This document shows positions 32,948 through 41,652 of a DNA stretch of 64,000 nt, piece after piece. The DNA lies in contig NZ_LSGP01000017.1 in assembly GCF_001611555.1 (NCBI RefSeq), positions 620,001 through 684,000 on the forward strand, written 5' to 3'. The position numbers and the translations under genes were made by a program. The first letter of the stretch is position 1, and the number at the start of each line of letters is the position of its first letter. This DNA comes from Anaerosporomusa subterranea (GTDB lineage: Bacteria; Bacillota; Negativicutes; Sporomusales; Acetonemataceae). The notes below the pieces were generated by a model. It worked only from the letters and a program-made list of their open reading frames with translations. It was not told the origin of the DNA and made no database searches.

Positions 32948-32998
32948 AGAAGATCGCCGCGCTTCGCGAGGACTGAAGTACGTGGCGATCTTCTACTT
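32948..32998 (+). terminator. Terminator-like hairpin closing the catabolic cluster
   Basis: Stem agaagatcgcc (32948-32958) / ggcgatcttct (32984-32994), followed by a T-rich stretch. The stem sequence is shared with the element at 23318-23397. Confidence 0.6.
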
Positions 32999-33125
32999 TA
33001 ACGGCTTTTCTTGATAATGAGGTTGAGAAGATAACGCTTTTCAGTCACAATTCTGTCAAATTTGCGAGTTACAATTACATCCAATACATAGTGTGCGATT
33101 TGGCAATGGCAGAGGGGTGATCCGG

Positions 33126-34382
33126 ATGGAAGAAAACAAAACAGTGAAGCGGCGCAGTTTGACTGCTGGCGGCAAGGGTAAGCTGGTGGCTGGGATTTGT
33201 TTGCTGGCGTGTTTGGCATTTGGGCTGCATTGGGTATTGGCGAAGCCGGCGAGCAGTCAGAGTCAGCGACCGAGTGATATGAAGCCGGCGGTGAAAGTGG
33301 CTGTTTTAGAGAAGACGGATCTGTCGAAAAAGATCCAATTGACAGGGAAAACTGTGCCAGAGGCGCAGGTGGATATTGCTGCCAAGTATTCAGGTAAGAT
33401 TTCGCAAGTGTTGGTGGCGTTAGGGCAGAGCGTGACGCCGGGGCAGGTGCTGCTGGTGCAGGATACGAGTGACGTCGAGGCTGCTTTGGCGCAGAACTCG
33501 GCGGCTTTGCGGGGTGCCGGCGCGGATGCTTTGCAAAGTGATGCCACTTTTCAGGCCAGTTATCATAAGGCAAAGGCTGACTATGACCGGGCGCAGACGA
33601 ACGTAGGGCGGTATCGCAGCTTATTCGAGATGGGGGCTGTCTCTAAAGAGGCTTTGGATAAGGTGGAAGAACAACTGACTGCCGCCAAGGCTGACCTAGA
33701 TATTTGGTCAAATCAGATGGTTGGCGGTAGCGCGGCTGCTGTGGTCTCGAAACAAGCGGCATTTGAGCGTGCTACGGCTTCTGTGGAGGCACTTAGACAA
33801 CAGCGAAGCGACATGATTATCCGCGCGCCGCGGGCAGGCGTGATCGGCTTCCGGCAGGCTGAAGTCGGTGGTATGGCGCAGGCTGGGCAGAAGCTGTTAG
33901 CCATTGTTGATAATAGCAAGATTTATGTCGATAGTTCGGTATCGGAAAAAGATATTGGTCAGATCGCCTTAGGCACGCCGGCGCAAGTCTCTGTTGACTC
34001 GCTGGGTAAGGCCTATAGCGGCAAAGTCATTTATATCAGTCCGTCGATGGACAGTGCGACCCAGGCGTTTACGATCAGGCTGGCGCTTGAGGCTGCCGAT
34101 GAAAGCCTGAAGGCAGGCATGTTTGCCAGAACAGATATTACGGTTGTTTTACGAAAAGATACTCTGATTGTGCCAAAGGAAGCGGTTGTTTCTCTCAACG
34201 GCATTGACCGCGTGTTTGTCATTGATGCCCAGAACCAGGTGCAGGAACGTGTGGTGAGGCTTGGTTTTCGCAATGACAACAGTATCGAAGTTATTGAAGG
34301 GCTAAGCGCGGGCGAAAAAGTGGCAATTACTAATATTGCCCGACTTAAAAACGGCAGCGCCGTCACCGAGGTGGCGCCATGA
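33126..34382 (+). CDS. RND efflux periplasmic adaptor (membrane fusion protein)
   Basis: Connects the inner-membrane RND pump to the outer membrane. The 418-residue protein has an N-terminal anchor (VAGICLLACLAFGLHWVLA), a split lipoyl domain (VDIAAKYSGKISQVLVALGQSVTPGQVLL and IIRAPRAGVIGFRQAEVGGMAQAGQ), an alpha-helical hairpin between them, and a beta-barrel domain (SVSEKDIGQIALGTPAQVSVD). ATG 33126 with aggggtg. The RND gene begins four bases before its stop (ATGA overlap), showing tight coupling. The pump's substrate is unknown. Confidence 0.93.
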   Translation: MEENKTVKRRSLTAGGKGKLVAGICLLACLAFGLHWVLAKPASSQSQRPSDMKPAVKVAVLEKTDLSKKIQLTGKTVPEAQVDIAAKYSGKISQVLVALGQSVTPGQVLLVQDTSDVEAALAQNSAALRGAGADALQSDATFQASYHKAKADYDRAQTNVGRYRSLFEMGAVSKEALDKVEEQLTAAKADLDIWSNQMVGGSAAAVVSKQAAFERATASVEALRQQRSDMIIRAPRAGVIGFRQAEVGGMAQAGQKLLAIVDNSKIYVDSSVSEKDIGQIALGTPAQVSVDSLGKAYSGKVIYISPSMDSATQAFTIRLALEAADESLKAGMFARTDITVVLRKDTLIVPKEAVVSLNGIDRVFVIDAQNQVQERVVRLGFRNDNSIEVIEGLSAGEKVAITNIARLKNGSAVTEVAP

Positions 34383-37300
34383 ACATCACGCGGTTTTCGA
34401 TCAAACGACCAGTCGGCATTAGCATGATCATTCTGCTGTTTGTCGTTTTGGGTCTGTATAGTTTGCAGCATATCGGCGTGGAACTGTTGCCGGCTTTGAA
34501 TACTCCCTATGTCACGGTCAGTGTCCGTTATCCGGGAGCAGGCACGAAGGAGATGGAGTCCCAGGTTATCAAACCGCTGGAGGATGCGCTGTCGTCGGTG
34601 GCTCATCTCAAACATATGACCTCAATCGCCAGTCCGGAAAATGCTCGCGTTATTCTGGAATTCGATTTTGCCGCTAACGCGGATATCGCCTCCATCGATG
34701 CCACTAAGCAGGTCAACTCGGTCAGACGTAAGCTGCCTGATGGCATTGATGAGCCGGTTGTCATTAAACGGGATATTAACTCATCGCCTGTGCTCGAAAT
34801 CGCGGTTATGGCCAATGAGCCGCTGGCTGATGTCTATATGAAGGCTGACAATGTATTCAAGGAACGCTTGCAACGGGCTGATGGCGTGTCAGAAGTGCAA
34901 CTGTACGGCGGGCGAGACAAAGAAGTCGCTGTCGAGGTTGACCGTGGCAAGCTGCAGTTTTACCAGCTGGCCTTGAACCAGATTGTCAGCGCGATACGCA
35001 GTGAAAATGTGCTGCTGCCGTCAGGGACGATTTACAGTGAAAAAACGCAGGCCGATGTCCGGCTGCTGGCTCAATACCAGACCCCGGCTGAGATCGGCAA
35101 GCTGCAGGTAAACAACGCATCAGGCACAGCAGTTTCCCTGGACGCTGTCGCTGATATTCAGGAAAAAGACGCTCGCGTCAGCCGCTATAGCCGCACCAAC
35201 GGCGCTGATGTCATTTCGTTGTCTGTCTATATGAACAGTGACGCCAATATCGTCAACACGGCCAAGGCCGCTCTGGCGCAGTTGGATACGCTGCGAGCGG
35301 AATACCCCAACTATGATTTTGTCGTGATTACCGACACTTCGAAATATGTGAGCGATTCGCTGTCCAATACCTTCGGCAGTCTGCTGGAAGGTCTCTTCAC
35401 CACAGGGTTGATCCTGTATCTGTTTTTGCGCGGCTGGCGCTCGACTGTGGCGGTTATTATCGCGATTCCCACTTCGCTGATTGCCACCTTTTTTGCCATG
35501 TATATCGCCGGTTTTAGTTTTAACATGATGTCGCTAATGGGGATGGCGCTCTGTATCGGCATACTCGTCGACGACTCGATCGTGGTACTGGAAAATATCC
35601 ACCGCCACTTGCATTTAGGCAAACCGGCCGATATTGCCGCTGAGGAAGGACGAAATGAGATTGGGATGGCCGCGATCGCCATTACACTCTGTGATGTCGT
35701 GGTCTTCATGCCTATCGCCTTTATGACTGGCATGACGGGACAGTTCTTCCGGCAGTTCGGTCTGACGATCGTGTTTGCCACCTTGTTTTCCTTGTTAATT
35801 TCCTTTACCTTAACGCCGATGATCGCCTCCAAACTGTTCAGAAATGGGCTGTGGACGCCAAAGGGCCGGGTCTGGGAGTTTATGGACCGGTTGGAACAGA
35901 CGGCAGTCGAACGTTACGAAGTATTGCTGCGGCAGGCGCTGGCAAATCAAAAGAAAGTAGTCGGCGGAGTCATGGCATTGTTTGTCTTTTCCCTGTCGCT
36001 GTTGCCGCTGGGCGTGATTGGGTCTGAGTATATGCCGCGGACAGATGAAAGCAGTTTTCGGATATCTGTAGAGCTGCCGGTCGGGCAAAACCTTGACCAG
36101 ACCAATCAGGTGGTGGCCTCGTTAGAACGAATGGTAGCCGATATTCCGGAAGTGACAAATTATCTGTCAAGCGCAGGCAGTCCGACCAGCAATAACGGTT
36201 CTCTGTCTGTCAGGCTGGTTGGGCGAAAAGACCGTAATCGCAGTGTTTGGCAGATCACTGACGAGATTCGCGCCTATGCAGCGAAAAATCTGCCAGGTGT
36301 GACCGTACGAGTCAATGAAACGCAGTCTTCTGTGGCTGGCGTGTCGGGAGCCGGCATGGGTGGGGGCGGCGGCTCGCCGGTGCAAATTCAGCTTTTAGGC
36401 GCGAACATCGATAATCTCGTCAAGGCCAACAGCCAAGTCAAGGCAATGTTGGCTACGGTGAATGGAGTCAAAGATATTCGCAGCAACTACACTGAGGGCT
36501 TGCCAGAGATTCAACTGTCAGTTGATCGGGAAAAGGCGAAGTTCTACAATACTTCAGTAGCCGAAATCACGAGTGTGTTCAACGCCGCTATTGCCGGCCA
36601 AGCCGCCGGAGTGTATGCGAATGACCCCAACAACGACGGACAGGATACCGATATTAAAGTCAGGTTGAAGGGAAGCGACGGTTTTACCGTATCGGATTTG
36701 GAAACGATCCCAGTCATGGCGGGGAAAAATTATATCACTCTTGGCAGTGTGGCGTCTGTCAGTGAAGGAACGGGGCCGGTCTCCTTGTACCGGGTGGATA
36801 AACAGCGGGCGATTACCCTGCAGGCCAATATCACCGACCGACCGCTACAGGAGGTGATGAATGACATCTCAGCAAAGCTGACACCTGCTGTGTTAGGTGA
36901 AGACATTAGCTACCGTTTTTCCGGTCAGGCGAGCAGCATGAATGATACCTTCAGTGAGATGTTCAAAGCGTTGGCGCTTTCGCTTACTCTGGTGTATATG
37001 CTGCTGGCGGTTCTCTATGAGTCGCTCTTAACGCCGCTGATCCGGATGTTCTCGCTGCCGCTGGGATTGATTGGTTCGCTGATATTCTTAGCGATCACCG
37101 GCAATAGCATTAACCTCTACTCCTTGATTGGCATCCTGGTCATGGACGGATTAGTAGCGAAAAATGGAACCTTACTGCTCGATTACACGCTCACATTAAT
37201 GGACGAAGGCGTCGGCGCGCTCGACGCGGTGATCGAGGCAGGCAAAACCCGGCTGAAACCGATTTTTATGACCACTATAACTATGGTAGTCGGCATGCTG

Positions 37301-37510
37301 CCGACCGCGCTGGCTATGACTGAGGGATCGGAAACCCGGGTAAGCATGGCCTGGGTCTTGATTGGCGGGTTGCTGACATCGACAGTGTTTACATTGATTA
37401 TTATACCGATTGTGTTTTTGTACTTCGAGACCACGGCGAAGAGACATTGGAGTGGGATGTTGCAGATGGCGGCTCGGGCGAAGGCTAAGTTGCAGGCGGT
37501 GCTGGGGTAG
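34379..37510 (+). CDS. RND efflux transporter (AcrB/HAE1 family)
   Basis: Proton-driven inner-membrane pump of 1043 residues, with the two-fold repeat of one helix, a large periplasmic loop and a helix bundle. It starts FSIKRPVGISMIILLFVVLGLYS. The proton-relay pair is in ILVDDSIVVLENIHRHL, and a glycine-rich insert (GAGMGGGGG, about residues 658-666) sits in the second periplasmic domain. LIGILVMDGLVAKNGTLLLDY lies near the end. Overlap with the adaptor gene indicates one operon. No outer-membrane TolC-like gene is adjacent. It could export drugs or cell-envelope lipids. Confidence 0.94.
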   Translation: MNITRFSIKRPVGISMIILLFVVLGLYSLQHIGVELLPALNTPYVTVSVRYPGAGTKEMESQVIKPLEDALSSVAHLKHMTSIASPENARVILEFDFAANADIASIDATKQVNSVRRKLPDGIDEPVVIKRDINSSPVLEIAVMANEPLADVYMKADNVFKERLQRADGVSEVQLYGGRDKEVAVEVDRGKLQFYQLALNQIVSAIRSENVLLPSGTIYSEKTQADVRLLAQYQTPAEIGKLQVNNASGTAVSLDAVADIQEKDARVSRYSRTNGADVISLSVYMNSDANIVNTAKAALAQLDTLRAEYPNYDFVVITDTSKYVSDSLSNTFGSLLEGLFTTGLILYLFLRGWRSTVAVIIAIPTSLIATFFAMYIAGFSFNMMSLMGMALCIGILVDDSIVVLENIHRHLHLGKPADIAAEEGRNEIGMAAIAITLCDVVVFMPIAFMTGMTGQFFRQFGLTIVFATLFSLLISFTLTPMIASKLFRNGLWTPKGRVWEFMDRLEQTAVERYEVLLRQALANQKKVVGGVMALFVFSLSLLPLGVIGSEYMPRTDESSFRISVELPVGQNLDQTNQVVASLERMVADIPEVTNYLSSAGSPTSNNGSLSVRLVGRKDRNRSVWQITDEIRAYAAKNLPGVTVRVNETQSSVAGVSGAGMGGGGGSPVQIQLLGANIDNLVKANSQVKAMLATVNGVKDIRSNYTEGLPEIQLSVDREKAKFYNTSVAEITSVFNAAIAGQAAGVYANDPNNDGQDTDIKVRLKGSDGFTVSDLETIPVMAGKNYITLGSVASVSEGTGPVSLYRVDKQRAITLQANITDRPLQEVMNDISAKLTPAVLGEDISYRFSGQASSMNDTFSEMFKALALSLTLVYMLLAVLYESLLTPLIRMFSLPLGLIGSLIFLAITGNSINLYSLIGILVMDGLVAKNGTLLLDYTLTLMDEGVGALDAVIEAGKTRLKPIFMTTITMVVGMLPTALAMTEGSETRVSMAWVLIGGLLTSTVFTLIIIPIVFLYFETTAKRHWSGMLQMAARAKAKLQAVLG

Positions 37511-37529
37511 AGGCGCAAAGTAGGCGGAT

Positions 37530-37710
37530 ACCTTAGCACTAGCGACACTAGCGGCACAATGGGGGGGGACGGAGAACGGTAGCACGAGCGCCACTATGCG
37601 GGGTACGGTTTATAATGCCCACATTGTGAGCATAGCGCTATTGTCCGCCGTTCTTTTCCGTCATCATTGTGGGGCTAGTGCGGCTAGTGGCGTTTGTACT
37701 ATCGTCATTT
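37530..37710. repeat. Long imperfect inverted repeat built from TRI repeats
   Basis: Left part agcactagcgacactagcgg with cacaatg..gacggagaacgg pairs with ccgttcttttccgtcatcattgtgg and gctagtgcggctagtggcg at right. Inside are ggtagcacgagcgccactatg and gagcatagcgctattgtc. Together the two arms could form a cruciform or a long RNA hairpin behind the RND gene. Confidence 0.65.
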
Positions 37711-37992
37711 AATTCCCCTCTTGAGAGGAGTGGCCCGAAGGGACGGGGTGTGTCGTTCTCAACTCCCGAAGTATATATATCAAAGCGGTACTTGACTTGA
37801 ATGGGATTCAGGTCAGGTACCGCTTTTTCCTTTGCCCAGCTATACATATTCGATCGCCACGGTCTAGGCTTTATGCTCACTCGCGCGTCGACTGACGCTC
37901 GCTCGGCTTTTGCCGGTAATTGGCCGCACGTGCTATTCTGCCTTTAGCGCTAATACAGAGGAACCGGTTCCTCACCTAAGGGTGAGGGTAAG
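37711..37992. other. Intergenic region with further repeats and a hairpin
   Basis: About 37722-37760 holds an interspersed repeat (cctcttgagaggagtggcccgaagggac). At 37790-37832 an imperfect hairpin aaagcggtacttgacttgaa / ttcaggtcaggtaccgctttttcc resembles a terminator. No gene. Confidence 0.5.
37970..37987 (+). promoter_or_regulatory. Hairpin that covers the ribosome site of the sigma-factor gene
   Basis: cctcacc (37970-37976) pairs with ggtgagg (37981-37987) across taag. The right arm is the Shine-Dalgarno sequence of the TTG start at 37993, so the folded mRNA would hide it. Confidence 0.5.
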
Positions 37993-38571
37993 TTGGATTT
38001 ACAAAAGTTGGTTTTACAGGCTCAGGTAGGGGATGCAGTGGCATATGACACAGTTTGTCGACAGTTTCGTGGCTTGGTTATGAAGCAGGCCAGACAGGGA
38101 CACTTGGCGGGAATTCGTGAGGATGCGGAAAGCGAGGGTTGGTTGGCGTTGGCGCAGGCGGTGAAGGACTATGATCCGGCGCGCGGTGTTCCCTTTGCCG
38201 GGTATGCTGAGCGTTGCGTTAGCTATCGGCTGTGGAATGTGTTTAAAAAAGAACGCCGTCGCTGGCAGACTGAGTCGCCGTTAGAAGACGACCGGACAGA
38301 TGAGGACGGCGAGAGCGATCGACCAAGCCTGCTTGAACGCCTAGCGGCATCAGATGATGTGGTTGGCGAGGTACAGCGGCGGGAACAAAGAGAAGAGTTG
38401 AGGCATGCGTTAACTATCCTGCCAATTCGACAGCGCCAAGCGGTCACGGCGACGATAATTGGCGAAGGGAGGCTAGTTGATTTGGCTGTTGAATGGGGCA
38501 TCAGTATCCAGGCAGTGCATGCTACACGTAAAAAGGCGCTGTTGAGTTTACGACAGTGTTTTGAGGTTTAA
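37993..38571 (+). CDS. Sigma-70 family RNA polymerase sigma factor (small, SigO/sporulation-sigma-like)
   Basis: A 192-residue alternative sigma factor. Region 2 includes REDAESEGWLALAQAVKDYDPARGVPFAGYAERCVSY, read as the core-binding and -10 segment. Region 4 includes LTILPIRQRQAVTATIIGEGRLVDLAVEWGISIQAVHATRKKAL, a helix-turn-helix. Regions 1 and 3 are missing or short. TTG 37993 follows ggtgaggg, which is part of a hairpin. It is followed by DUF1659, DUF2922 and YvrJ small genes, a neighbourhood seen with small sigma factors in other Firmicutes. In Bacillus, YvrJ is encoded beside SigO-RsoA. No anti-sigma gene is visible. Confidence 0.82.
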   Translation: MDLQKLVLQAQVGDAVAYDTVCRQFRGLVMKQARQGHLAGIREDAESEGWLALAQAVKDYDPARGVPFAGYAERCVSYRLWNVFKKERRRWQTESPLEDDRTDEDGESDRPSLLERLAASDDVVGEVQRREQREELRHALTILPIRQRQAVTATIIGEGRLVDLAVEWGISIQAVHATRKKALLSLRQCFEV

Positions 38572-38616
38572 ATTCGCTTCTGCCAGGAATGTATCTGATT
38601 GAAGGGAGGTGAGAAC

Positions 38617-38841
38617 ATGGCAATAGTCAATATGCCGCAGGCAGCACGCCTGCAGATCAAAGTCCAGACTGGGCTCAACGCCAGCGGCGCGCCGGTGTAC
38701 CGGGTGCGTAGCTTGCAGAACCTCAAAAATGGCACTGTTGATGATTCAGTCTATGCAGTTGCTCAAGGGCTGGCCAGTCTGCAACAGCACACTGTGGTCG
38801 CGATTTCTCGTCAGGATGATGCCAATCTCATCGATCAGTAA
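38617..38841 (+). CDS. DUF1659 family small protein
   Basis: A 74-residue protein, with AARLQIKVQTGLNASGAPVYRVRSLQNLK and DSVYAVAQGLASLQQHTVVAISRQD. This two-part pattern is that of the DUF1659 family, small proteins of Firmicutes without known function. ATG 38617 follows gggaggtgag. There is no signal or membrane segment. It lies 45 bases after the sigma factor and 40 before the DUF2922 gene, so all three are likely co-transcribed. Confidence 0.8.
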   Translation: MAIVNMPQAARLQIKVQTGLNASGAPVYRVRSLQNLKNGTVDDSVYAVAQGLASLQQHTVVAISRQDDANLIDQ

Positions 38842-38881
38842 TATGGATCGGTGAAATAAGTAGTAAAGGAGGTGAAATCAC

Positions 38882-39094
38882 ATGGTAAAGACACTGGAAC
38901 TGGTTTTTCGCAATGAGTCAGGCCAAGAAGTAACCCTCAGTCTGGCCGACCCGAAGGACGCGCTAACCAAAGCCGAAGCCCAGACTGTCATGCAGGATAT
39001 CATCGCTAAAAACATCTTCACCAGCAAAGGTGGAGATTTGACAGATGCGGTGGATGCGCGGGTGCGGAGCAGAGACACTGTATCACTAGCTTAG
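38882..39094 (+). CDS. DUF2922 family small protein
   Basis: A 70-residue protein beginning KTLELVFRNESGQEVTLSLADPKDALTKAEAQTVMQDII, with the N-terminal 'L.F....G....L.v.dpk..lt..ev...m..ii' pattern of DUF2922. Function is unknown. The family commonly pairs with DUF1659, as here. ATG 38882 behind aaggagg (38867-38873). VSE11 begins directly after its stop. Confidence 0.82.
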   Translation: MVKTLELVFRNESGQEVTLSLADPKDALTKAEAQTVMQDIIAKNIFTSKGGDLTDAVDARVRSRDTVSLA

Positions 39095-39095
39095 G

Positions 39096-39330
39096 GCAGA
39101 CCGTTGATAAGGGCCAATCTGCGTTGCACCCGTAAAGGGTAGGCCGCCAACTCTAAGGCGCTAAAGCGCCAAGAGTTGCGCACTCAGCCCCGAGTTTCTC
39201 TTGCTTGCGTACCCGTATTGTACGCGCGCGCAGGAAACTCGGGGCTGCCTAGTGATGCTATCCCGCCTGTCTTGTCAGGTAATTTCTAGTCTCATAGGTA
39301 ACAACATCTCGACCCTTCTGAACGGTCTGC
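39096..39330. repeat. VSE11: nested-hairpin repeat, long form
   Basis: Outer stem gcagaccgtt (39096-39105) / aacggtctgc (39321-39330), perfect. Inner stem agccccgagtttc (39186-39198) / gaaactcggggct (39234-39246), perfect. The left foot carries two more hairpins (acccgtaaagggt; caactctaaggcgc..gcgccaagagttg). The right module ends tctcataggtaacaacatct. Confidence 0.9.
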
Positions 39331-39385
39331 ACGAATTTTAGATAAACGGAACGATAAACTGTCGTATGCGAAAGGAGGCATCAGT

Positions 39386-39529
39386 ATGGAAAAACTGCTT
39401 GAGTACTCGGCTAATTACGGGTTTCCGATGGTGGTCGCAGGCTATCTGCTTGTCCGCATCGAAAGCAAACTGGATAAGTTGGCGGCCAGCATCCATGGCC
39501 TCGCGAATGTGATTGCGTCGAAGTTGTGA
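39386..39529 (+). CDS. yvrJ: YvrJ family small protein (47 aa)
   Basis: A 47-residue protein, MEKLLEYSANYGFPMVVAGY followed by LLVRIESKLDKLAASI. This is the YvrJ family pattern: a short N-terminal helix, 'YGFP', a membrane helix, 'R.E.KL' and an amphipathic tail. ATG 39386 has aaaggagg (39371-39378) seven bases before it. Most YvrJ proteins are encoded near small sigma factors or in DUF1659/DUF2922 clusters. Here it follows the same cluster after VSE11. The role is unknown, perhaps a small membrane partner. Confidence 0.8.
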   Translation: MEKLLEYSANYGFPMVVAGYLLVRIESKLDKLAASIHGLANVIASKL

Positions 39530-39535
39530 TAAAAC

Positions 39536-39601
39536 AAGGCAACAAGGGGACGGTTCTTCTGCATCATTAATGATACAGAAGAACCGTCCCCTTGTTGCCT
39601 T
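39536..39601. repeat. Perfect 26-bp inverted repeat, REP-like palindrome
   Basis: The left arm contains caaggggacggttcttctg and pairs without mismatch with cagaagaaccgtccccttg on the right. The 14-base loop catcattaatgata is itself partly palindromic (atcattaatgat). This sequence is a widely scattered bacterial palindrome often mobilised by REP-associated transposases; none is in the window. It can also terminate the yvrJ transcript. Confidence 0.8.
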
Positions 39602-39846
39602 CTCTCGAATCCTGCCTGAACCGTATGGACTATGATGACAGTAGCAATTGAGACCAAAGACCCATGGATACAGGACCTTAGTCTCTGGCTGTATGCCTAT
39701 TAACAGGATACTATTATTTTAAGTCTTTAGATATGGATGTAATTTGTTGAGTTTAAATAGATGTCGTTCAACCCGTTTTTCGCGGATTTGGTGGAAGGCG
39801 GGTTCTTAATATTTGTCAAGCGTAAGATTTGAGGGGGCATTTCCAA

Positions 39847-40959
39847 ATGCAGAGGGTATCATTACCATTTTTGCAAGCAGGCATGATGGTAGCAAAAGGC
39901 GTTTATAGTTCAGACGGGCGGCTTTTGTTGAGCGCCGGGACAATACTTGCCGAAGGGACTATCCCGAAAATGCAGAACCTCGGGGTTGGTTCAGTCTATA
40001 TATGCAATCCTCTGTTTACCGATCTGGAAGTACCAGAGCTGATTAATATTGATACTCGCGTCAAGACGATTCAGGCGCTGCAGAGCGTCGTACGGAAATT
40101 TGAGAAGACGAATGAGCTCAATATTGAGCCGCTGAAAGGGGCAGTGCGGCAGCTCGTTGCCGAGATAATCAGTAACCGCGAAGCAATGATTCACCTTATT
40201 GACTTAAGGACCTTTGACGACTATCTTATTGCCCATTCGGTCAATGTTTGCATATTATCGTTATTAACAGCTGTCAACATGGACTACAATGAAGCTAAGC
40301 TGGTTGATTTGGCAATGGGCTGTCTGTTGCATGATTTAGGAATGACGGCAGTTCCGGAAGAGATCCGGGCCAAGGTGGGCAGCCTTACGCCAAAGGAAAG
40401 TTCGATTGTCCAGACACATGCTGAGGTCGGTTTTAATTATATTCGCAAGGTAAGGGATATGTCGGTTCTTGCCGCCCATGTCGCGTTCCAACACCACGAA
40501 CGGTTTGACGGCAAAGGATACCCTCGGCAGATGGCGGGAAACGAGATTCATGAGTATGCACGAATTGCCGCCGTTGCCGATATCTTTGATGCCTTGATCT
40601 CTGATCGACCGTATCGCAAGGGTATGCTGCCTCACGAAGCGTATGAAATCTTAATGACACTAGGTGATTCGCTTGTGGATCGGGAAATCGTGAACATATT
40701 TTTAGAGCATGTTGCAATCTACCCAATGGGCAGTGTTGTGCAACTAGGCAGTAACGAGATTGGGATTGTAACCACAGTTTTACCTAAAATGCAGTCACGG
40801 CCGATCGTCAAACTGTTGACAGACACAAACGGCGAGCTTTTGCAGGAACCTCGAGAAATTAACCTGGCCGAGCATTTGACCTTATTCATAACCAGGGTAT
40901 TGAAGGAACAAGAGATCTTTGAACTGGGGAAGTCAGTAAGAGATGAGCAAGAGAGTTGA
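39847..40959 (+). CDS. HD-GYP domain protein (cyclic di-GMP phosphodiesterase type)
   Basis: A 370-residue cytoplasmic protein. The N-terminal ~120 residues (LQAGMMVAKGVYSSDGRLLLSAG..) are a DUF3391-like or wedge domain. The HD-GYP domain follows with AHSVNVCILSLL, the metal-binding GCLLHDLGM, HAEVGFNYIRKV, FQHHERFDGKGYPRQMAG and VADIFDALISDRPYRKG, all key residues present. It ends with a small C-terminal beta domain. ATG 39847 follows agggggc (39832-39838). It probably breaks down cyclic di-GMP and thus affects motility, whose late genes lie 9 kb away. A monocistronic unit with its own terminator. Confidence 0.92.
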   Translation: MQRVSLPFLQAGMMVAKGVYSSDGRLLLSAGTILAEGTIPKMQNLGVGSVYICNPLFTDLEVPELINIDTRVKTIQALQSVVRKFEKTNELNIEPLKGAVRQLVAEIISNREAMIHLIDLRTFDDYLIAHSVNVCILSLLTAVNMDYNEAKLVDLAMGCLLHDLGMTAVPEEIRAKVGSLTPKESSIVQTHAEVGFNYIRKVRDMSVLAAHVAFQHHERFDGKGYPRQMAGNEIHEYARIAAVADIFDALISDRPYRKGMLPHEAYEILMTLGDSLVDREIVNIFLEHVAIYPMGSVVQLGSNEIGIVTTVLPKMQSRPIVKLLTDTNGELLQEPREINLAEHLTLFITRVLKEQEIFELGKSVRDEQES

Positions 40960-40966
40960 GACAACG

Positions 40967-40995
40967 AAAAAGCCTGCGAGCATCGCAGGCTTTTT
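40967..40995 (+). terminator. Intrinsic terminator of the HD-GYP gene
   Basis: aaaaagcctgcga / tcgcaggcttttt with loop gca; T-run downstream. Confidence 0.9.
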
Positions 40996-41089
40996 AAACT
41001 TCTCGGGATCAGTGGGAGTAGACGTAAGAGGATAACACTAGCCCCACAGTGCGCCACTACTAACCGTTTCTGCATTTTTTCCGCTTGTG

Positions 41090-41401
41090 CTAACGCGCCA
41101 TCAACTCTTCATCCATCTCGTATGAAGAGTTGATGGCTTTTTGCAGGGCATCGGCGCTGATGCCTTGGTCCCAGTGGTCGAAGTAGCAGGGGAAGCTGGC
41201 GCCGCAGGTTTGACATAGGACGTATTGACGGGATTCTTTTTGCTCGCGGTTGTCATAGAGATAGGGTAGGAATTCGTTGCGGTTGCATTCTCCGGGTGCG
41301 TTTGCATCAATTGCATAGGAATATTCGTAGGTGACCTCGTATCTTAATAGTAGTTGGTTATTATTGCAACTTGGACAGACGATAGAGTTCGTTTGCTGCA
41401 T
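41090..41401 (-). CDS. Small zinc-finger-like protein (103 aa)
   Basis: Start ATG at 41401 with AGGAGGT (complement of 41407-41413) five bases upstream. The longer open frame to 41485 lacks a site. Two CxxC pairs, CPSCNNNQ near the N-terminus and CQTCGASFPCYF near residue 70, could bind one zinc. The segment between is acidic and aromatic (YEVTYEYSYAID). The C-terminal SSYEMDEELMAR coding region forms a hairpin in the DNA (about 41100-41136). I do not recognise the family. Confidence 0.7.
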   Translation of the reverse strand: MQQTNSIVCPSCNNNQLLLRYEVTYEYSYAIDANAPGECNRNEFLPYLYDNREQKESRQYVLCQTCGASFPCYFDHWDQGISADALQKAINSSYEMDEELMAR

Positions 41402-41483
41402 AGTACACCTCCTGTTTCGGCTTACTGTTAGTATGTCCGATCGCGAAACTGAGAATTCGGGAATACTAAAGAGAACGAAAGAC

Positions 41484-41530
41484 ACGTTAACCGCAGAGTA
41501 CGCAGATTTCGCAGAGGGTGCACAGAGGGT
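41484..41530. repeat. CR5: single-arm 'accgcagagtacgcag' repeat
   Basis: cgttaaccgcagagtacgca and degenerate units, without a matching right arm. A second, more decayed unit (taatcgctgaatgtgcagag) is at about 41607-41640, just before the amidohydrolase gene. Confidence 0.75.
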
Positions 41531-41652
41531 AATGGAGATTGATTATTGGACCGAAAGGCGCAAGAGTAAAGGAATAAGGCTACAGAGAACACGAAAAAGG
41601 GCGCATTAATCGCTGAATGTGCAGAGTTTGCGGAGGGTGGCTGCCAAGGCTA

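Noticed and set aside
39536-39601. Treating the perfect 26-bp palindrome as an insertion sequence end
   Set aside because: No transposase or second end is near. It is better seen as a REP-like palindrome or terminator.
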